Assembly: GCA_963675935.2 (NCBI GenBank)
Contig: CAXXPV010000009.1
Location: forward strand, 1 to 22,414
Length of the DNA stretch: 22,414 nucleotides
Reading direction: 5' to 3'
Source of the DNA: G963675935 sp963675935
GTDB lineage: Bacteria; Planctomycetota; Planctomycetia; Pirellulales; Thermoguttaceae
Below the pieces are notes generated by a model. It was given only the letters and a program-made list of their open reading frames with translations. It was not told where the DNA came from and ran no database searches. The translations under genes were made by a program, and so were the position numbers. Shown here in pieces: positions 6,543 to 14,304 of this stretch. The first letter of the stretch is position 1. Each line of letters starts with the position of its first letter.

Positions 6543-8123
6543 ATGCCGCCGTGTGTCGAGCCGCTGCCGCTCTACCGCCCGCGAAACCCGCGCGACTCCG
6601 ACCTGTGGCGCCTGTTCGACCGGCACTTCGACACCTTTCGCCGCGTCTACGACAAGCGCTTCGCCGACCGCTACGGATTCTGGCGGCCGATCGTCGAGCA
6701 GTCGGTCGCGGCGTTTCTGCGCTGCGGCGATCTGCATGAAGGCTTCGCCCGCGTGCGATGCTCGGATTGCGGGCACGAGATGTTCGTGGCGTTTTCATGC
6801 AAGCAGCGTTGCACGTGCCCGTCGTGCCATCAGAAACGCGCGCTGCTGACCTCGATTCACGTGGCCGAAGAAGTCTGCTTTCCCGTCGCGCATCGGCAGG
6901 TGGTGCTGACCATTCCGAAACGTCTTCGGCTGCACACCCGCTTCGACCGCAAGTTGCTGGGCAAGCTTTGCTCGTGCGCGTGCCGGTGCATCATGGCCGA
7001 GGCTCGCCGCATGTTGGGCCGCGACGATGTTCAGCCTGGCATCATCGCCGCGATTCAGACGCACGGCGAATTGCTGCACTGGCATCCGCACATTCACACG
7101 CTGGTCACTTGCGGCGCGTTCACGGCGTCGGGCGAGTTTTTGGAAGTGCCCGCGTTCGACATCGACCGGCTGCTGTCGGCATGGCGTGAAGCCGTGTTCG
7201 CGTTGTACTTGGCCGAGGGCAAGATCGAGCCAGCGGCGGTCGAAAACATGCGTGGCTGGCCGCACAGCGGGTTCAGCGTCGATCAGTCGGTGTATCTTGC
7301 GTCGGGCGATCGCGCGGGCATCGAGCGATTGATGCAGTACATGACGCGCTGCCCGTTCAGCCTGTCGCGATTGGTCAAGGTGACGGCGACCGGCCATGTG
7401 GTGTACAAGGCCGAGAAGGACGCCTGCCGAGCGTTTCCCGATCCGCATGGCAATGGGTCGCATGGCAATGGGTTGATGCCCGGCCCGAAGCGTAATTATT
7501 TCCGCGACGAACTTGCGGCCGGCCCGAAGCGTAATTTTCAGGTTCTCGATCCGCTGGATTTTCTGGCCGAGTTCACGCAGCACATTCCGCCGAAGGGCAC
7601 GCACCTGATTCGCTATTACGGCTGGTACTCGAACAAGTCGCGTGGCATGCGTCGCAAAGTAGGTTCCGTCTGCCGGACGGAACAGAAGTCGCCGCCTGCC
7701 CGATGCAGTCAGACTTGGGCCATGCTCATCAAACGGGTGTACGAGGTTGACCCGCTGACCTGTCCGAAGTGTGGCGGGCCGATGAAGGTGATCGCGTTCA
7801 TCGAGCCGCCGCAAGGGGCGTTGATCGAGAAGATTTTGCGGCACTGCGGACTTTGGCAACCCTCGACGCCGCGACCGCCGCCCGAAGATTTCCCCTCGCC
7901 CTTTGGGAGCGGGGCCGGGGGTGAGGGCGGCGACGATGCGGCGATTGGCCCCTTCGATTCGTCGGACTGGTCCGATCCCGTCGATTTTTCGGCGAGCGAT
8001 TTCTCGGCCAGCCCGCCGGCGTCTTCCGACGAGCCGGGCGATTGGACGTACGTGGACATTGACACGTTCGAGTCCAACGTCGGCGAGTTCGAGGCGGACA
8101 TCGAGTACGAGCCGTCCTTCTGA
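6543..8123 (+). CDS. tnpA: IS91-family transposase, copy 2
   Basis: 526 residues, with one Pro fewer at the N-terminus than copy 1 (MPPCVEP). The zinc-binding cysteines, HPHIHT motif, YYGWY cluster and CPKC pair are intact. The HGNG unit is present twice and the GPKRN unit twice. The sequence is the same as copy 3, residue for residue, and differs from copies 1 and 4 at scattered positions. No internal stop or frameshift, so probably functional. Confidence 0.93.
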   Translation: MPPCVEPLPLYRPRNPRDSDLWRLFDRHFDTFRRVYDKRFADRYGFWRPIVEQSVAAFLRCGDLHEGFARVRCSDCGHEMFVAFSCKQRCTCPSCHQKRALLTSIHVAEEVCFPVAHRQVVLTIPKRLRLHTRFDRKLLGKLCSCACRCIMAEARRMLGRDDVQPGIIAAIQTHGELLHWHPHIHTLVTCGAFTASGEFLEVPAFDIDRLLSAWREAVFALYLAEGKIEPAAVENMRGWPHSGFSVDQSVYLASGDRAGIERLMQYMTRCPFSLSRLVKVTATGHVVYKAEKDACRAFPDPHGNGSHGNGLMPGPKRNYFRDELAAGPKRNFQVLDPLDFLAEFTQHIPPKGTHLIRYYGWYSNKSRGMRRKVGSVCRTEQKSPPARCSQTWAMLIKRVYEVDPLTCPKCGGPMKVIAFIEPPQGALIEKILRHCGLWQPSTPRPPPEDFPSPFGSGAGGEGGDDAAIGPFDSSDWSDPVDFSASDFSASPPASSDEPGDWTYVDIDTFESNVGEFEADIEYEPSF

Positions 8124-8259
8124 TTTTCGGTTCTAAAATTTGCCGCTGGCGAGTCGGCACGTGGGCGGAGTGCGCGCACCGTGGGATTTGGCCTCAGTTT
8201 GCGACAGGCCGGGCCATTTGCAGGCCTCTGAAATGCTTCCGCCGCCCACTCATCGACGT

Positions 8260-8317
8260 TCAAGGGGTCCGCAAGGGCGGTGCGGCCATGGCCGCACCGC
8301 CCTTGCGGACACCTTGC
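8260..8317. repeat. Near-perfect palindrome of IS91 copy 2
   Basis: Same hairpin as at 2887-2944 with one mismatched pair (left arm GGGGTCC against right arm GGACACC). It sits between the transposase stop and the outward promoter. Confidence 0.85.
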
Positions 8318-8341
8318 CACACCCTTCATCTAGGGTATAAT
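8314..8341 (+). promoter_or_regulatory. Outward promoter of IS91 copy 2, driving the beheaded Rhs toxin
   Basis: TTGCCA (8314-8319), a 16-base spacer and TATAAT (8336-8341) form a strong-looking sigma-70 promoter. The ATG at 8354 lies 12 bases after the -10 and is in frame with the Rhs core downstream; no Shine-Dalgarno sequence is visible. Such a short leader would suit leaderless or near-leaderless translation. A second in-frame ATG lies at 8396 in the repeated right end. Confidence 0.6.
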
Positions 8342-8353
8342 AATCAACGCTCT

Positions 8354-9283
8354 ATGGACAAATCAAAATTCCTATCACTTAATAATCAACGCTCTATGGA
8401 CAAATCAAAATTCCTATCACTAACCCGCTACCTCTGGGGCCAAGCCGTCGATCAACTCTTCGCACAAGAAACCATTGACGACGGCGAGCCGGAAGACGTT
8501 CTCTATCCCGTCATCGACAACCTCCACAGCGTTCGCTCCCTCGTTGAATATGATGGCGATATTGCCGCCACCTATTCTTATGACACCTACGGCAACGTCA
8601 TGGCCCTTGTCGGCAGTGTTACTGATAGTCGATTCTTCTACACCTGCCAAGAATACGACCTATCAACCGACCTCTATTACTACAATGCTAGATGGTACGA
8701 TTCAGCGATTGGGAAGTTTGTAAGCGAAGACCCAACAGGTATCGCCACCGGGGATGCAAACTTTTATCGGTATGTGGGCAACGATCCGATTGACTATACC
8801 GATGCTGCGGGCTTGGAGAAGACTGTAACTACGACTACTTACACATGGGAAAAAAAAACAACCATAAAACTAAAGGATCTTCCAGATAAGTTTGCCGATT
8901 TCTTCAGTAAAGGAATCAACGATGCAGTTGCCAAGGCAACCCCCAAGTATATAAAATTGAATGAGAACCCTCCAGTCACAAAGGGGACTGCCGATTGTCC
9001 CGCGGGGTCTATAAAACTTGATACCATACGGATAAGCCACAGTCCGGTTTCTACGATTGAAAAGGCATTAAAGTTCCGTTGCGTAGTTATTGAGAAATAT
9101 GATCCAAAGAAGAATAAGTTCGTTATGACACCTCAAATAGTAGATAGCAATTGGAAACCAGACAACCAGACGCTAAATAAGGACTTTACGATAACGGTCA
9201 ATATTATGAAGACTGTTACGAAGGATGTCTATGTTGCTAGATGCCTCAAGCTTCTTCCATTTTGTATCTTCCAGGGAAACTAG
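8354..9283 (+). CDS. Beheaded Rhs core with C-terminal toxin domain, restarted from the IS91 end
   Basis: The 309-residue frame starts with IS-encoded residues (MDKSKFLSLNNQRS twice-repeated theme) and enters an Rhs core at TRYLWGQAVDQLF. The core continues with YSYDTYGN, YYYNARWYDSAIGKFVSEDP and NFYRYVGNDP, then ends at the boundary motif DAAGL (residues 150-154; the usual form is D-P-x-G-L). Residues 155-309 are a lysine-rich C-terminal domain with two Cys-containing turns (TADCPAGS, ARCLKLLPFC) and no family I recognise. By position it is the toxin domain. The N-terminal Rhs cage is missing because IS91 copy 2 inserted here, so a product made from the IS promoter would lack the cage and export parts. 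The LRR gene follows after 11 bases. Confidence 0.75.
   Translation: MDKSKFLSLNNQRSMDKSKFLSLTRYLWGQAVDQLFAQETIDDGEPEDVLYPVIDNLHSVRSLVEYDGDIAATYSYDTYGNVMALVGSVTDSRFFYTCQEYDLSTDLYYYNARWYDSAIGKFVSEDPTGIATGDANFYRYVGNDPIDYTDAAGLEKTVTTTTYTWEKKTTIKLKDLPDKFADFFSKGINDAVAKATPKYIKLNENPPVTKGTADCPAGSIKLDTIRISHSPVSTIEKALKFRCVVIEKYDPKKNKFVMTPQIVDSNWKPDNQTLNKDFTITVNIMKTVTKDVYVARCLKLLPFCIFQGN
8380..8421 (+). repeat. 42-bp extra right-end unit of IS91 copy 2
   Basis: The unit TAATAATCAACG...TATCACT is an exact copy of the last 42 bases before the first right end (8338-8379). It contributes 14 codons, so the frame from 8354 is preserved. Confidence 0.95.
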
Positions 9284-9294
9284 AGGATTAAAAG

Positions 9295-10296
9295 ATGAAT
9301 CGGAGTATTTCCTGTCGACTATGCATGGCGTTCTGTGTGCTGTTCGTAACGCGTACAATCTGCATCGGGACGGAGGCAGACTCGCAGCAGTCGACGTCTA
9401 TTACGGCGATTTCAAACTTGGGCGGCAGCGTAACCTATGACTGCAATTGGGCGATTCCGAGAATCGATGTAGATCTCTCGGAATCGAATGTGACCGATTC
9501 AGACTTGTTGGTTTTGGGCCCCATTGTCCGATTACAGCAACTCAATTTAGCCAAGACAAAAATCACTGATACAGGCTTAGTGTATGTCGCGAGGATTCCA
9601 CATCTTCGCGTTCTAAGCTTGGCAAATACTGAGATCACTGATGTAGGCATGAAACAGCTTGCTCGTTTAACTGAACTTACCGAGCTCGATTTGTCAAACA
9701 CGAAGATATCAGATATTGGCCTAAAGTGCATCGCCAGGATGACGCAACTGCAATCGCTTCGCCTATGGAATGTAAAAATATCAGACGCCGGGCTAAAAGT
9801 CGTTGCAGTGTTGCCCAAAATGCAAATTCTCGATTTAATGGGCGCGGATAGAATTACGGACACCGGGTTAGCCTCGTTAGAAAAAATGTCGAGACTCGAA
9901 TTTCTTTCCCTTGCTGGAACACCAGTGACGGACGCTGGAATGAGGCATTTAGAACATTTGGCCAGCCTTCAGAAGTTGAATCTAGATTTCACAGCGGTAG
10001 GAAACACGGGCTTGAGAAACCTTGCCGGACTATCGCAACTGCGGTTTCTCTATTTATCGAAGACGAATATCACCGACACCGGTCTCTGGCAACTGAAGAA
10101 TCTCGTACACCTGGAGATGTTGACCCTAATGGACACCGGGATTACCGACAAAGGATTACAGCAGCTAGGAGGTTTATCGTGTCTCGAAGTGATCGAGTTA
10201 CAGAACACGAAGGTCACGGCTGCCGGGGCAAAAGAACTTCGCAAGACGTTGTTAGACAATGGTGGGCAAGTGGACGTAGTGATTAGAGAACGCTAG
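9295..10296 (+). CDS. Leucine-rich-repeat protein with signal-like N-terminus
   Basis: This 333-residue protein has an N-terminal hydrophobic segment (CRLCMAFCVLFVTRTICIG) that looks like a signal peptide. About nine to ten repeats of roughly 24 residues follow from residue 55, each of the form L-x-x-L-x-L-x-x-T-x-I-T-D-x-G-L. This 'T-x-ITD-x-GL' subtype is common in Planctomycetota. AGGA seven bases before the ATG is a plausible ribosome binding site. The gene begins 11 bases after the Rhs toxin stop on the same strand, so they are likely cotranscribed. The position is where an immunity gene would be expected, but the LRR family has many roles and an export signal would be unusual for a cytoplasmic antidote. 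Confidence 0.8.
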   Translation: MNRSISCRLCMAFCVLFVTRTICIGTEADSQQSTSITAISNLGGSVTYDCNWAIPRIDVDLSESNVTDSDLLVLGPIVRLQQLNLAKTKITDTGLVYVARIPHLRVLSLANTEITDVGMKQLARLTELTELDLSNTKISDIGLKCIARMTQLQSLRLWNVKISDAGLKVVAVLPKMQILDLMGADRITDTGLASLEKMSRLEFLSLAGTPVTDAGMRHLEHLASLQKLNLDFTAVGNTGLRNLAGLSQLRFLYLSKTNITDTGLWQLKNLVHLEMLTLMDTGITDKGLQQLGGLSCLEVIELQNTKVTAAGAKELRKTLLDNGGQVDVVIRER

Positions 10297-10662
10297 ACTC
10301 GGAAAAGAGGACATCGAAAGCGCCGGTCAAAACCGGCAGGGAGTAGCGGATGAAAGAGCCGTACGGGAAAGGGCTAGCGCCCCGTCCCGACCCTGAGTCA
10401 TGCGCCGGTCATGGTAACATGGCGGGTGAAGCGTTGACAAGGGCACACGCAGGCCAGCCATTGAGCTCCGAAATCATCTTTCCGGCGTGCCGACTCTTGG
10501 CCCACAGTACGAACGCGGGCAAGAGGATGAGTAGGAGAATTGGCAGGCATTAGCAGTATTTCCTCTTCCAAGCTACTGGACTAATCTAACCGTCGCGGCT
10601 AAAATGGTTGCCACACCAGGGCACTCCGAAGCGTTCGGGGAAAAGAAGTGCTTGGCAAAGCC
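10297..10662. other. Gene-free stretch with fragments of uncertain origin
   Basis: A hairpin lies at 10322-10337 (GCCGGT, loop CAAA, ACCGGC). At 10356-10370 GAGCCGTACGGGAAA matches the 5' half of a group II intron domain V, but the 3' half is absent. On the minus strand around 10450-10550 a short frame encodes a hydrophobic helix (LPILLLILLPAFVLW) without a good start. On the minus strand 10573-10662 there are short frames that could be the displaced end of the peptidase at 16182-17576. Nothing here can be called a gene with confidence. Confidence 0.4.
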
Positions 10663-11000
10663 GGAACAGGAAACTTCCACCACTCCGCGACAGTGATAAG
10701 AAAGTTGAGATCATCGCAGTAATGGGGTCTGCCGACATTCCAGGCTACAAGGGAGTTGGCTACTATTTGCGCGTTGGTGGGCATCGGTATTTGTCCGTCG
10801 ATGACGAGGGCCACGTAACCGTCATCACCGTCATGGAAAAGAAAAATCTGACCGACCGTTCAGCGTGGGTTGAAAAGGAGACTGGCGGGCAGAATGTGAG
10901 TGACGACGTCATCACAGAGTATGAGTTTACCCATCCCGGCGCGCCGAAGGACAAGCAGCATCTGGGCATCGGTGACGAGCCGCTGGTGCTCAAGGATAAG

Positions 11001-11008
11001 GATGATAA
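11001..11008. repeat. Target-site duplication of IS66, left copy
   Basis: GATGATAA, the same as 13779-13786 and present once at the empty site 6017-6024. Eight bases is the usual duplication length for IS66-family elements. Confidence 0.95.
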
Positions 11009-11072
11009 GTGTCCGTCCTGTGAACACCACATACCTGAGCGGCGGTGATGAGCAAGTGCGCGGCAGAGCGGG

Positions 11073-12758
11073 CTAGGACCGACGGCTCGGATGCTTCTTC
11101 GCCAATTGGCGATGCCGACTTTGACGTCGACGGGCCGCAGCGGCCGATTCTTCGCGTCGGTAGCTCCGCACATGCTCCGGATGGGTTTTCGCCCAACGAT
11201 CCGGCAGTAGCCCACGAAGCTCAAGCGGATTGGTGATCTGCGGCAGTCGGGTCAACACATCGGTCAAGTACGCCTGCGGGTCGAGATGATGCCGCTTCGC
11301 ACTGGCCACGAAACTGTAAAGCACCGCCGCGGTGCTGCCGCCCTGATCGCTGCCCAAGAATGTCCAATTGCGGCGTCCGAGCGCTTGCTCTTTCAGCGAT
11401 CGCTCCGTTCGGTTGTTGTCGATGGGAATCGCCCCGTTGCCGAGGAACCGCGTCAGCGCCTCCCACTGCCGCAGGCTGTACTTGATCGCAACGGTAATCG
11501 GCGACTTCGGCCGCACCACGACCAACTTGTCGCGTAGCCAATCGGCCAACGCCTCCATGATGGGCGCCGACTTCGCCTGGCGCAACGCCAGTCGTTCGTC
11601 GTCCGACATGCCAACCGCCTCGTGTTCCACAGCGTAAAGCTGCTGAAAGAAAGCCAACGCCTCGTGCGCCAACTGAGGCGAGGTGTCGCGAGCGTCAAAA
11701 AACTTCCGCCGGGCGTGCGCGTTGCAGCCAGCTTCGACAATCGCCCCGCGCGACTCCCAGAATATTCCGTCATAACCACCAAAGGCGTCCGCCTGAAGCA
11801 CGCCGCGATAGTCCCTCAAAAACTTCTGCGGACCATCCCGCTTTCGGTTCGGCGTGTAATCGTAGACAGTGTAGGGATGCCGAGCGTCACCTACATAACT
11901 CCAAAACCGACCGGTTCGTGTGTGGTCCAACTCCGGATCGAGAACTTTCACCGGCGTGTCGTCGGTTCCCAACACGCCGCTGCTCAACGTTCGGCGAATC
12001 AGCAGCCGATAGAACGGCGTCAGGCACTCGGCCGAACCTCGCATCCAGCCCCAAAGCGTGCTGCGACGAATCAGCACCCCATACCGCGCCAAATCGTCTT
12101 CCAGACGATACAGCGGCTTGTGCTGGGCGTATTTCGCATCGATCACATGGGCCAGCAAGCTCGGCCCGGCGACGCTCTTCTCGATCGGTTGCGCCGGCTT
12201 CGACGCCGTCACCACTTGTTCCTGGCATTTCCGGCAGGCGTAGGTGAACCGGGCGTGCTCCTCAATGTACAGCGAAGCGGGAACGTAGGCTAATTGTTCG
12301 CTAACCTCTTCGTCGATCTTCTCCCGCGACTCGCCGCAGCACGGACACACCAATTCCTCCGCGGAAACCGCGTGTTCCACCCGCTTGCGCGGCAAAAACT
12401 GCGGCAGCGGCCGACGACCGTGGCCGCGACGCTTTTGCGTCGATGGCTCCTCGGTGCTTTCCACCGCCGGCGGCGATGATGACGAGGAATCGTTCTGTAC
12501 CTCGAAAAGATGCTGCTGACGCGGGTCTTCGGCAAACCGCTCGCGACGATGCCCGAAAATGTGTCGCTTCAACAACGCCAACTCGTGGCTGAGCTTCTCG
12601 ATCGTCTGCTGTTGGGCAGCGACCGTCTGCGACGATTCCTCCAAAGCGGTCAGCAGATGCGATTCCCGACCCAGCAAAGCTTCGATCAGTCGTTGCAAGT
12701 CTGGGGTATCCGCCGGCGGCGAAGATGAGTTCGGTGATGAAGAGACGTTCGCGTTCAT
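11073..12758 (-). CDS. tnpC: IS66-family transposase TnpC
   Basis: 561 residues, starting at ATG 12758 (MNANVSSSPN). An N-terminal coiled segment is followed by an IS66-type zinc-binding region (CPCCGES ... CRKC). The DDE catalytic domain shows D266/D267 in GTDDTPVKV, D324 in QADAFGGYDG and E452 in IDNNRTERSLKEQ. The C-terminal IS66 signature ALGRRNWTFLGSDQGGSTAA is present. Length is normal for the family (about 500-560). An in-frame extension upstream to 13040 lacks family similarity and overlaps tnpB, so it is not used. This is the DNA-cutting and joining enzyme; it is probably functional. Confidence 0.95.
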   Translation of the reverse strand: MNANVSSSPNSSSPPADTPDLQRLIEALLGRESHLLTALEESSQTVAAQQQTIEKLSHELALLKRHIFGHRRERFAEDPRQQHLFEVQNDSSSSSPPAVESTEEPSTQKRRGHGRRPLPQFLPRKRVEHAVSAEELVCPCCGESREKIDEEVSEQLAYVPASLYIEEHARFTYACRKCQEQVVTASKPAQPIEKSVAGPSLLAHVIDAKYAQHKPLYRLEDDLARYGVLIRRSTLWGWMRGSAECLTPFYRLLIRRTLSSGVLGTDDTPVKVLDPELDHTRTGRFWSYVGDARHPYTVYDYTPNRKRDGPQKFLRDYRGVLQADAFGGYDGIFWESRGAIVEAGCNAHARRKFFDARDTSPQLAHEALAFFQQLYAVEHEAVGMSDDERLALRQAKSAPIMEALADWLRDKLVVVRPKSPITVAIKYSLRQWEALTRFLGNGAIPIDNNRTERSLKEQALGRRNWTFLGSDQGGSTAAVLYSFVASAKRHHLDPQAYLTDVLTRLPQITNPLELRGLLPDRWAKTHPEHVRSYRREESAAAARRRQSRHRQLAKKHPSRRS

Positions 12759-12825
12759 GGCGTCTCTATAGATACACAATGAACCCGACTTATTCCAGAG
12801 GGAAAGAATAGTTTTTGTTTGGAAA

Positions 12826-13230
12826 TCATGAGTGAAGGGCTGGCCGCGGAGAATCATCGCGCGCGCGAGCCACACGATAGAATCGTTTACGCCGCGTAAC
12901 CCTCCGCGGATCGACGCCATCGAGCAACATTGCCAATTCGCCGACGCGGATCTCCAATGCCGGCGTTTCGCCCGCTTTGTCAGAGGTGGCTCGCAATGAT
13001 GGGAAGGTAGATCCTTCCAATCGCTTGTACCAAAGAACAAGGCCGTCGCCCTGCCAGAAAAGAATCTTCACGCGATCGTGGCGACGATTGAAGAACAGAA
13101 ATAAATGGCCTGACTCCGGGTTCTGGCCGATCTCGCTCTCGACCATCGCGGCTAACCCATCAAAACTCCTCCTCATGTCGGTCACGCCCGTGAAGACGAA
13201 GATTCGTACCGCCACGGGCAGACTTAGCAC
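12826..13230 (-). CDS. tnpB: IS66 accessory protein TnpB
   Basis: 134 residues from GTG 13230: VLSLPVAVRIFVFTGVTDMR, then RSFDGLAAMV, the characteristic IS66 Orf2 start, with HLFLFFNRRHDRVKILFW and DGLVLWYKRLE following. The GTG overlaps the end of tnpA by seven bases, an arrangement known for IS66 elements and suggesting translational coupling. The C-terminal third after LRATSDKAGE is basic and less typical. The protein is needed for transposition in studied IS66 elements, with its exact role unclear. Confidence 0.93.
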   Translation of the reverse strand: MLSLPVAVRIFVFTGVTDMRRSFDGLAAMVESEIGQNPESGHLFLFFNRRHDRVKILFWQGDGLVLWYKRLEGSTFPSLRATSDKAGETPALEIRVGELAMLLDGVDPRRVTRRKRFYRVARARDDSPRPALHS

Positions 13231-13700
13231 GGCGGGCTCTCCAACACGGCCAAGACTTGCTGCAGCAGTGCAATGTCGCAACCGTGCTCAACGCGAATCA
13301 GCGTCCCCCACGGAAGAAGAATCTCGATGGGCGGTGACGACCTCGACGTGTTGGCCACGTTCGCCGCGATTGGCTCGGCATCCTCCACCAGACGCACGGG
13401 CACCAAGCTGCCATCGCCCGCGGACTGACACAGCCGCTTACGCTGCCGACGGGACTGCTGGGCTATCGGCTTTGTCTCGGGTTGCGCCGATGTCGACTCC
13501 ATTGTCGCCAGCGTGGCGATGGCCTCCGATGGGCGATCCTCTTTTCTCAGCCGTTGTTGCCAGGCGTAGAACGAGGATTCTTTCAGGCCCTCGCGTCGGC
13601 AGAAGCCTGCCGCGCTCATCCCGCTATTCGCCCACAGATCGATTGCCAACTCCCAAAAACGTCTCGCTTCCGCCGGGCTCCGTCGTCGCGCACTGTCCAT
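13224..13700 (-). CDS. tnpA: IS66 accessory protein TnpA
   Basis: 158 residues from ATG 13700 (MDSARRRSPAEARRFWELAI), preceded by GGAGG six bases upstream, which fixes this start over one further out at 13751. A helix-turn-helix-like part is visible at SGMSAAGFCRREGLKESSFYAW. The C-terminus has the IS66 Orf1 strand IEILLPWGTLIRVEHGCD followed by the LLQQVLAVLE helix. It is the first gene of the element, 62 bases from the right inverted repeat. Probably a DNA-binding or assembly factor. Confidence 0.92.
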   Translation of the reverse strand: MDSARRRSPAEARRFWELAIDLWANSGMSAAGFCRREGLKESSFYAWQQRLRKEDRPSEAIATLATMESTSAQPETKPIAQQSRRQRKRLCQSAGDGSLVPVRLVEDAEPIAANVANTSRSSPPIEILLPWGTLIRVEHGCDIALLQQVLAVLESPPC

Positions 13701-13778
13701 GACTGACCTCCTGGATATCGTTTGCCCCACGATTCCAGAATACCAGACCATGCAAGATGTAGTTCACAGGACGGACAC

Positions 13779-13786
13779 GATGATAA
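13779..13786. repeat. Target-site duplication of IS66, right copy
   Basis: GATGATAA directly after the right inverted repeat, equal to 11001-11008. Confidence 0.95.
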
Positions 13787-13890
13787 GGAACACAAGTTCT
13801 TCCCATTGATTCTCACCGAGCCAAAGAAAGCAGCCCACTTCTTAATCAATGACGAAAGCGGCAAATGAGGCCATTACCACCGCCCACTGA

Positions 13891-14028
13891 TGGTTTGTGC
13901 GCCTTTATCTGCTCAGACCATATCTCCGAGAAGTCGATCAGTTGCTCCGCAACGCCGAGCTGCGGGACGAGCTGGATCGTTTTTCAGGTCGTTATCCTCA
14001 TCCGCACTGGCTCCAAACCGTCGCGGAG
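13891..14028 (+). pseudogene. Duplicate of the gene stump at 6129-6266
   Basis: The same 46-codon helical frame lies at the same distance after the paralogue stop and is cut by the left end of IS91 copy 3. It came along with the duplicated segment and has no upstream promoter of its own that I can see. Confidence 0.45.
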
Positions 14029-14304
14029 CGGCTCGGCCCCAGCTCTCTTGCCCCCCCATTGCGGCGATTGTAGCGACTCTCTGCCGGTGGTCAATACCTC
14101 TTGGAAGCTGGGCATGTTGGCTTGTTGACGAGATGTTGACAAGTTTTCCACAAGATGACTCGCCCGCGCGAGCGACGCCACGCGACGCAACTCGCGCAGT
14201 GCCCGGCGGTTGCGAATGTTGGATGACGCGACGGCTTGACAGGTGGTGTACGTGTGGTCCAGTGGTAGTGCGTACACTATCCCTGGACCCGTGCGATTTA
14301 CGCC

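Larger units (their letters stand above)
6267..8421 (+). mobile_element. IS91-family insertion element, copy 2 (with doubled right end)
   Basis: The left end CGGCTCGG is at 6267. A first complete right end stops at 8379 (TATCACT) and a 42-base suffix of the right end follows immediately, stopping at 8421. The element interrupts an Rhs gene on its right and a gene stump on its left. It is the probable donor of copy 3: both encode the same transposase residue for residue and carry the same doubled right end. Confidence 0.92.
11009..13778 (-). mobile_element. Complete IS66-family element (2770 bp)
   Basis: Both ends carry a perfect 17-bp inverted repeat, GTGTCCGTCCTGTGAAC (11009-11025 and complement at 13762-13778), followed by weaker similarity. 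The flanks show an 8-bp duplication, and the undisturbed target is available at 6017-6024, so the limits are exact to the base. The element contains the three standard genes tnpA, tnpB and tnpC in that order on the minus strand, all intact. Confidence 0.97.
10663..13868 (+). pseudogene. Secreted paralogue 3: 5'-truncated and interrupted by IS66
   Basis: 10663-11008 encodes the middle of the secreted protein (from about residue 73 of paralogue 2 onward), and 13787-13868 encodes its end with TGA at 13866-13868. The signal peptide and first third are missing because the duplicated segment begins within the gene. The IS66 element with its 8-bp target duplication splits what remains. A chimeric frame from 10608 runs into IS66 and stops at 11046-11048. 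It cannot produce a normal protein. Confidence 0.9.

Noticed and set aside
10608..11048. 146-codon frame covering the truncated secreted paralogue
   Set aside because: It begins in unrelated DNA and ends in IS66, so it is a product of two rearrangements rather than a gene.
12759..13040. N-terminal extension of IS66 TnpC
   Set aside because: It overlaps tnpB in another frame and has no family similarity; ATG 12758 gives the normal IS66 transposase length.
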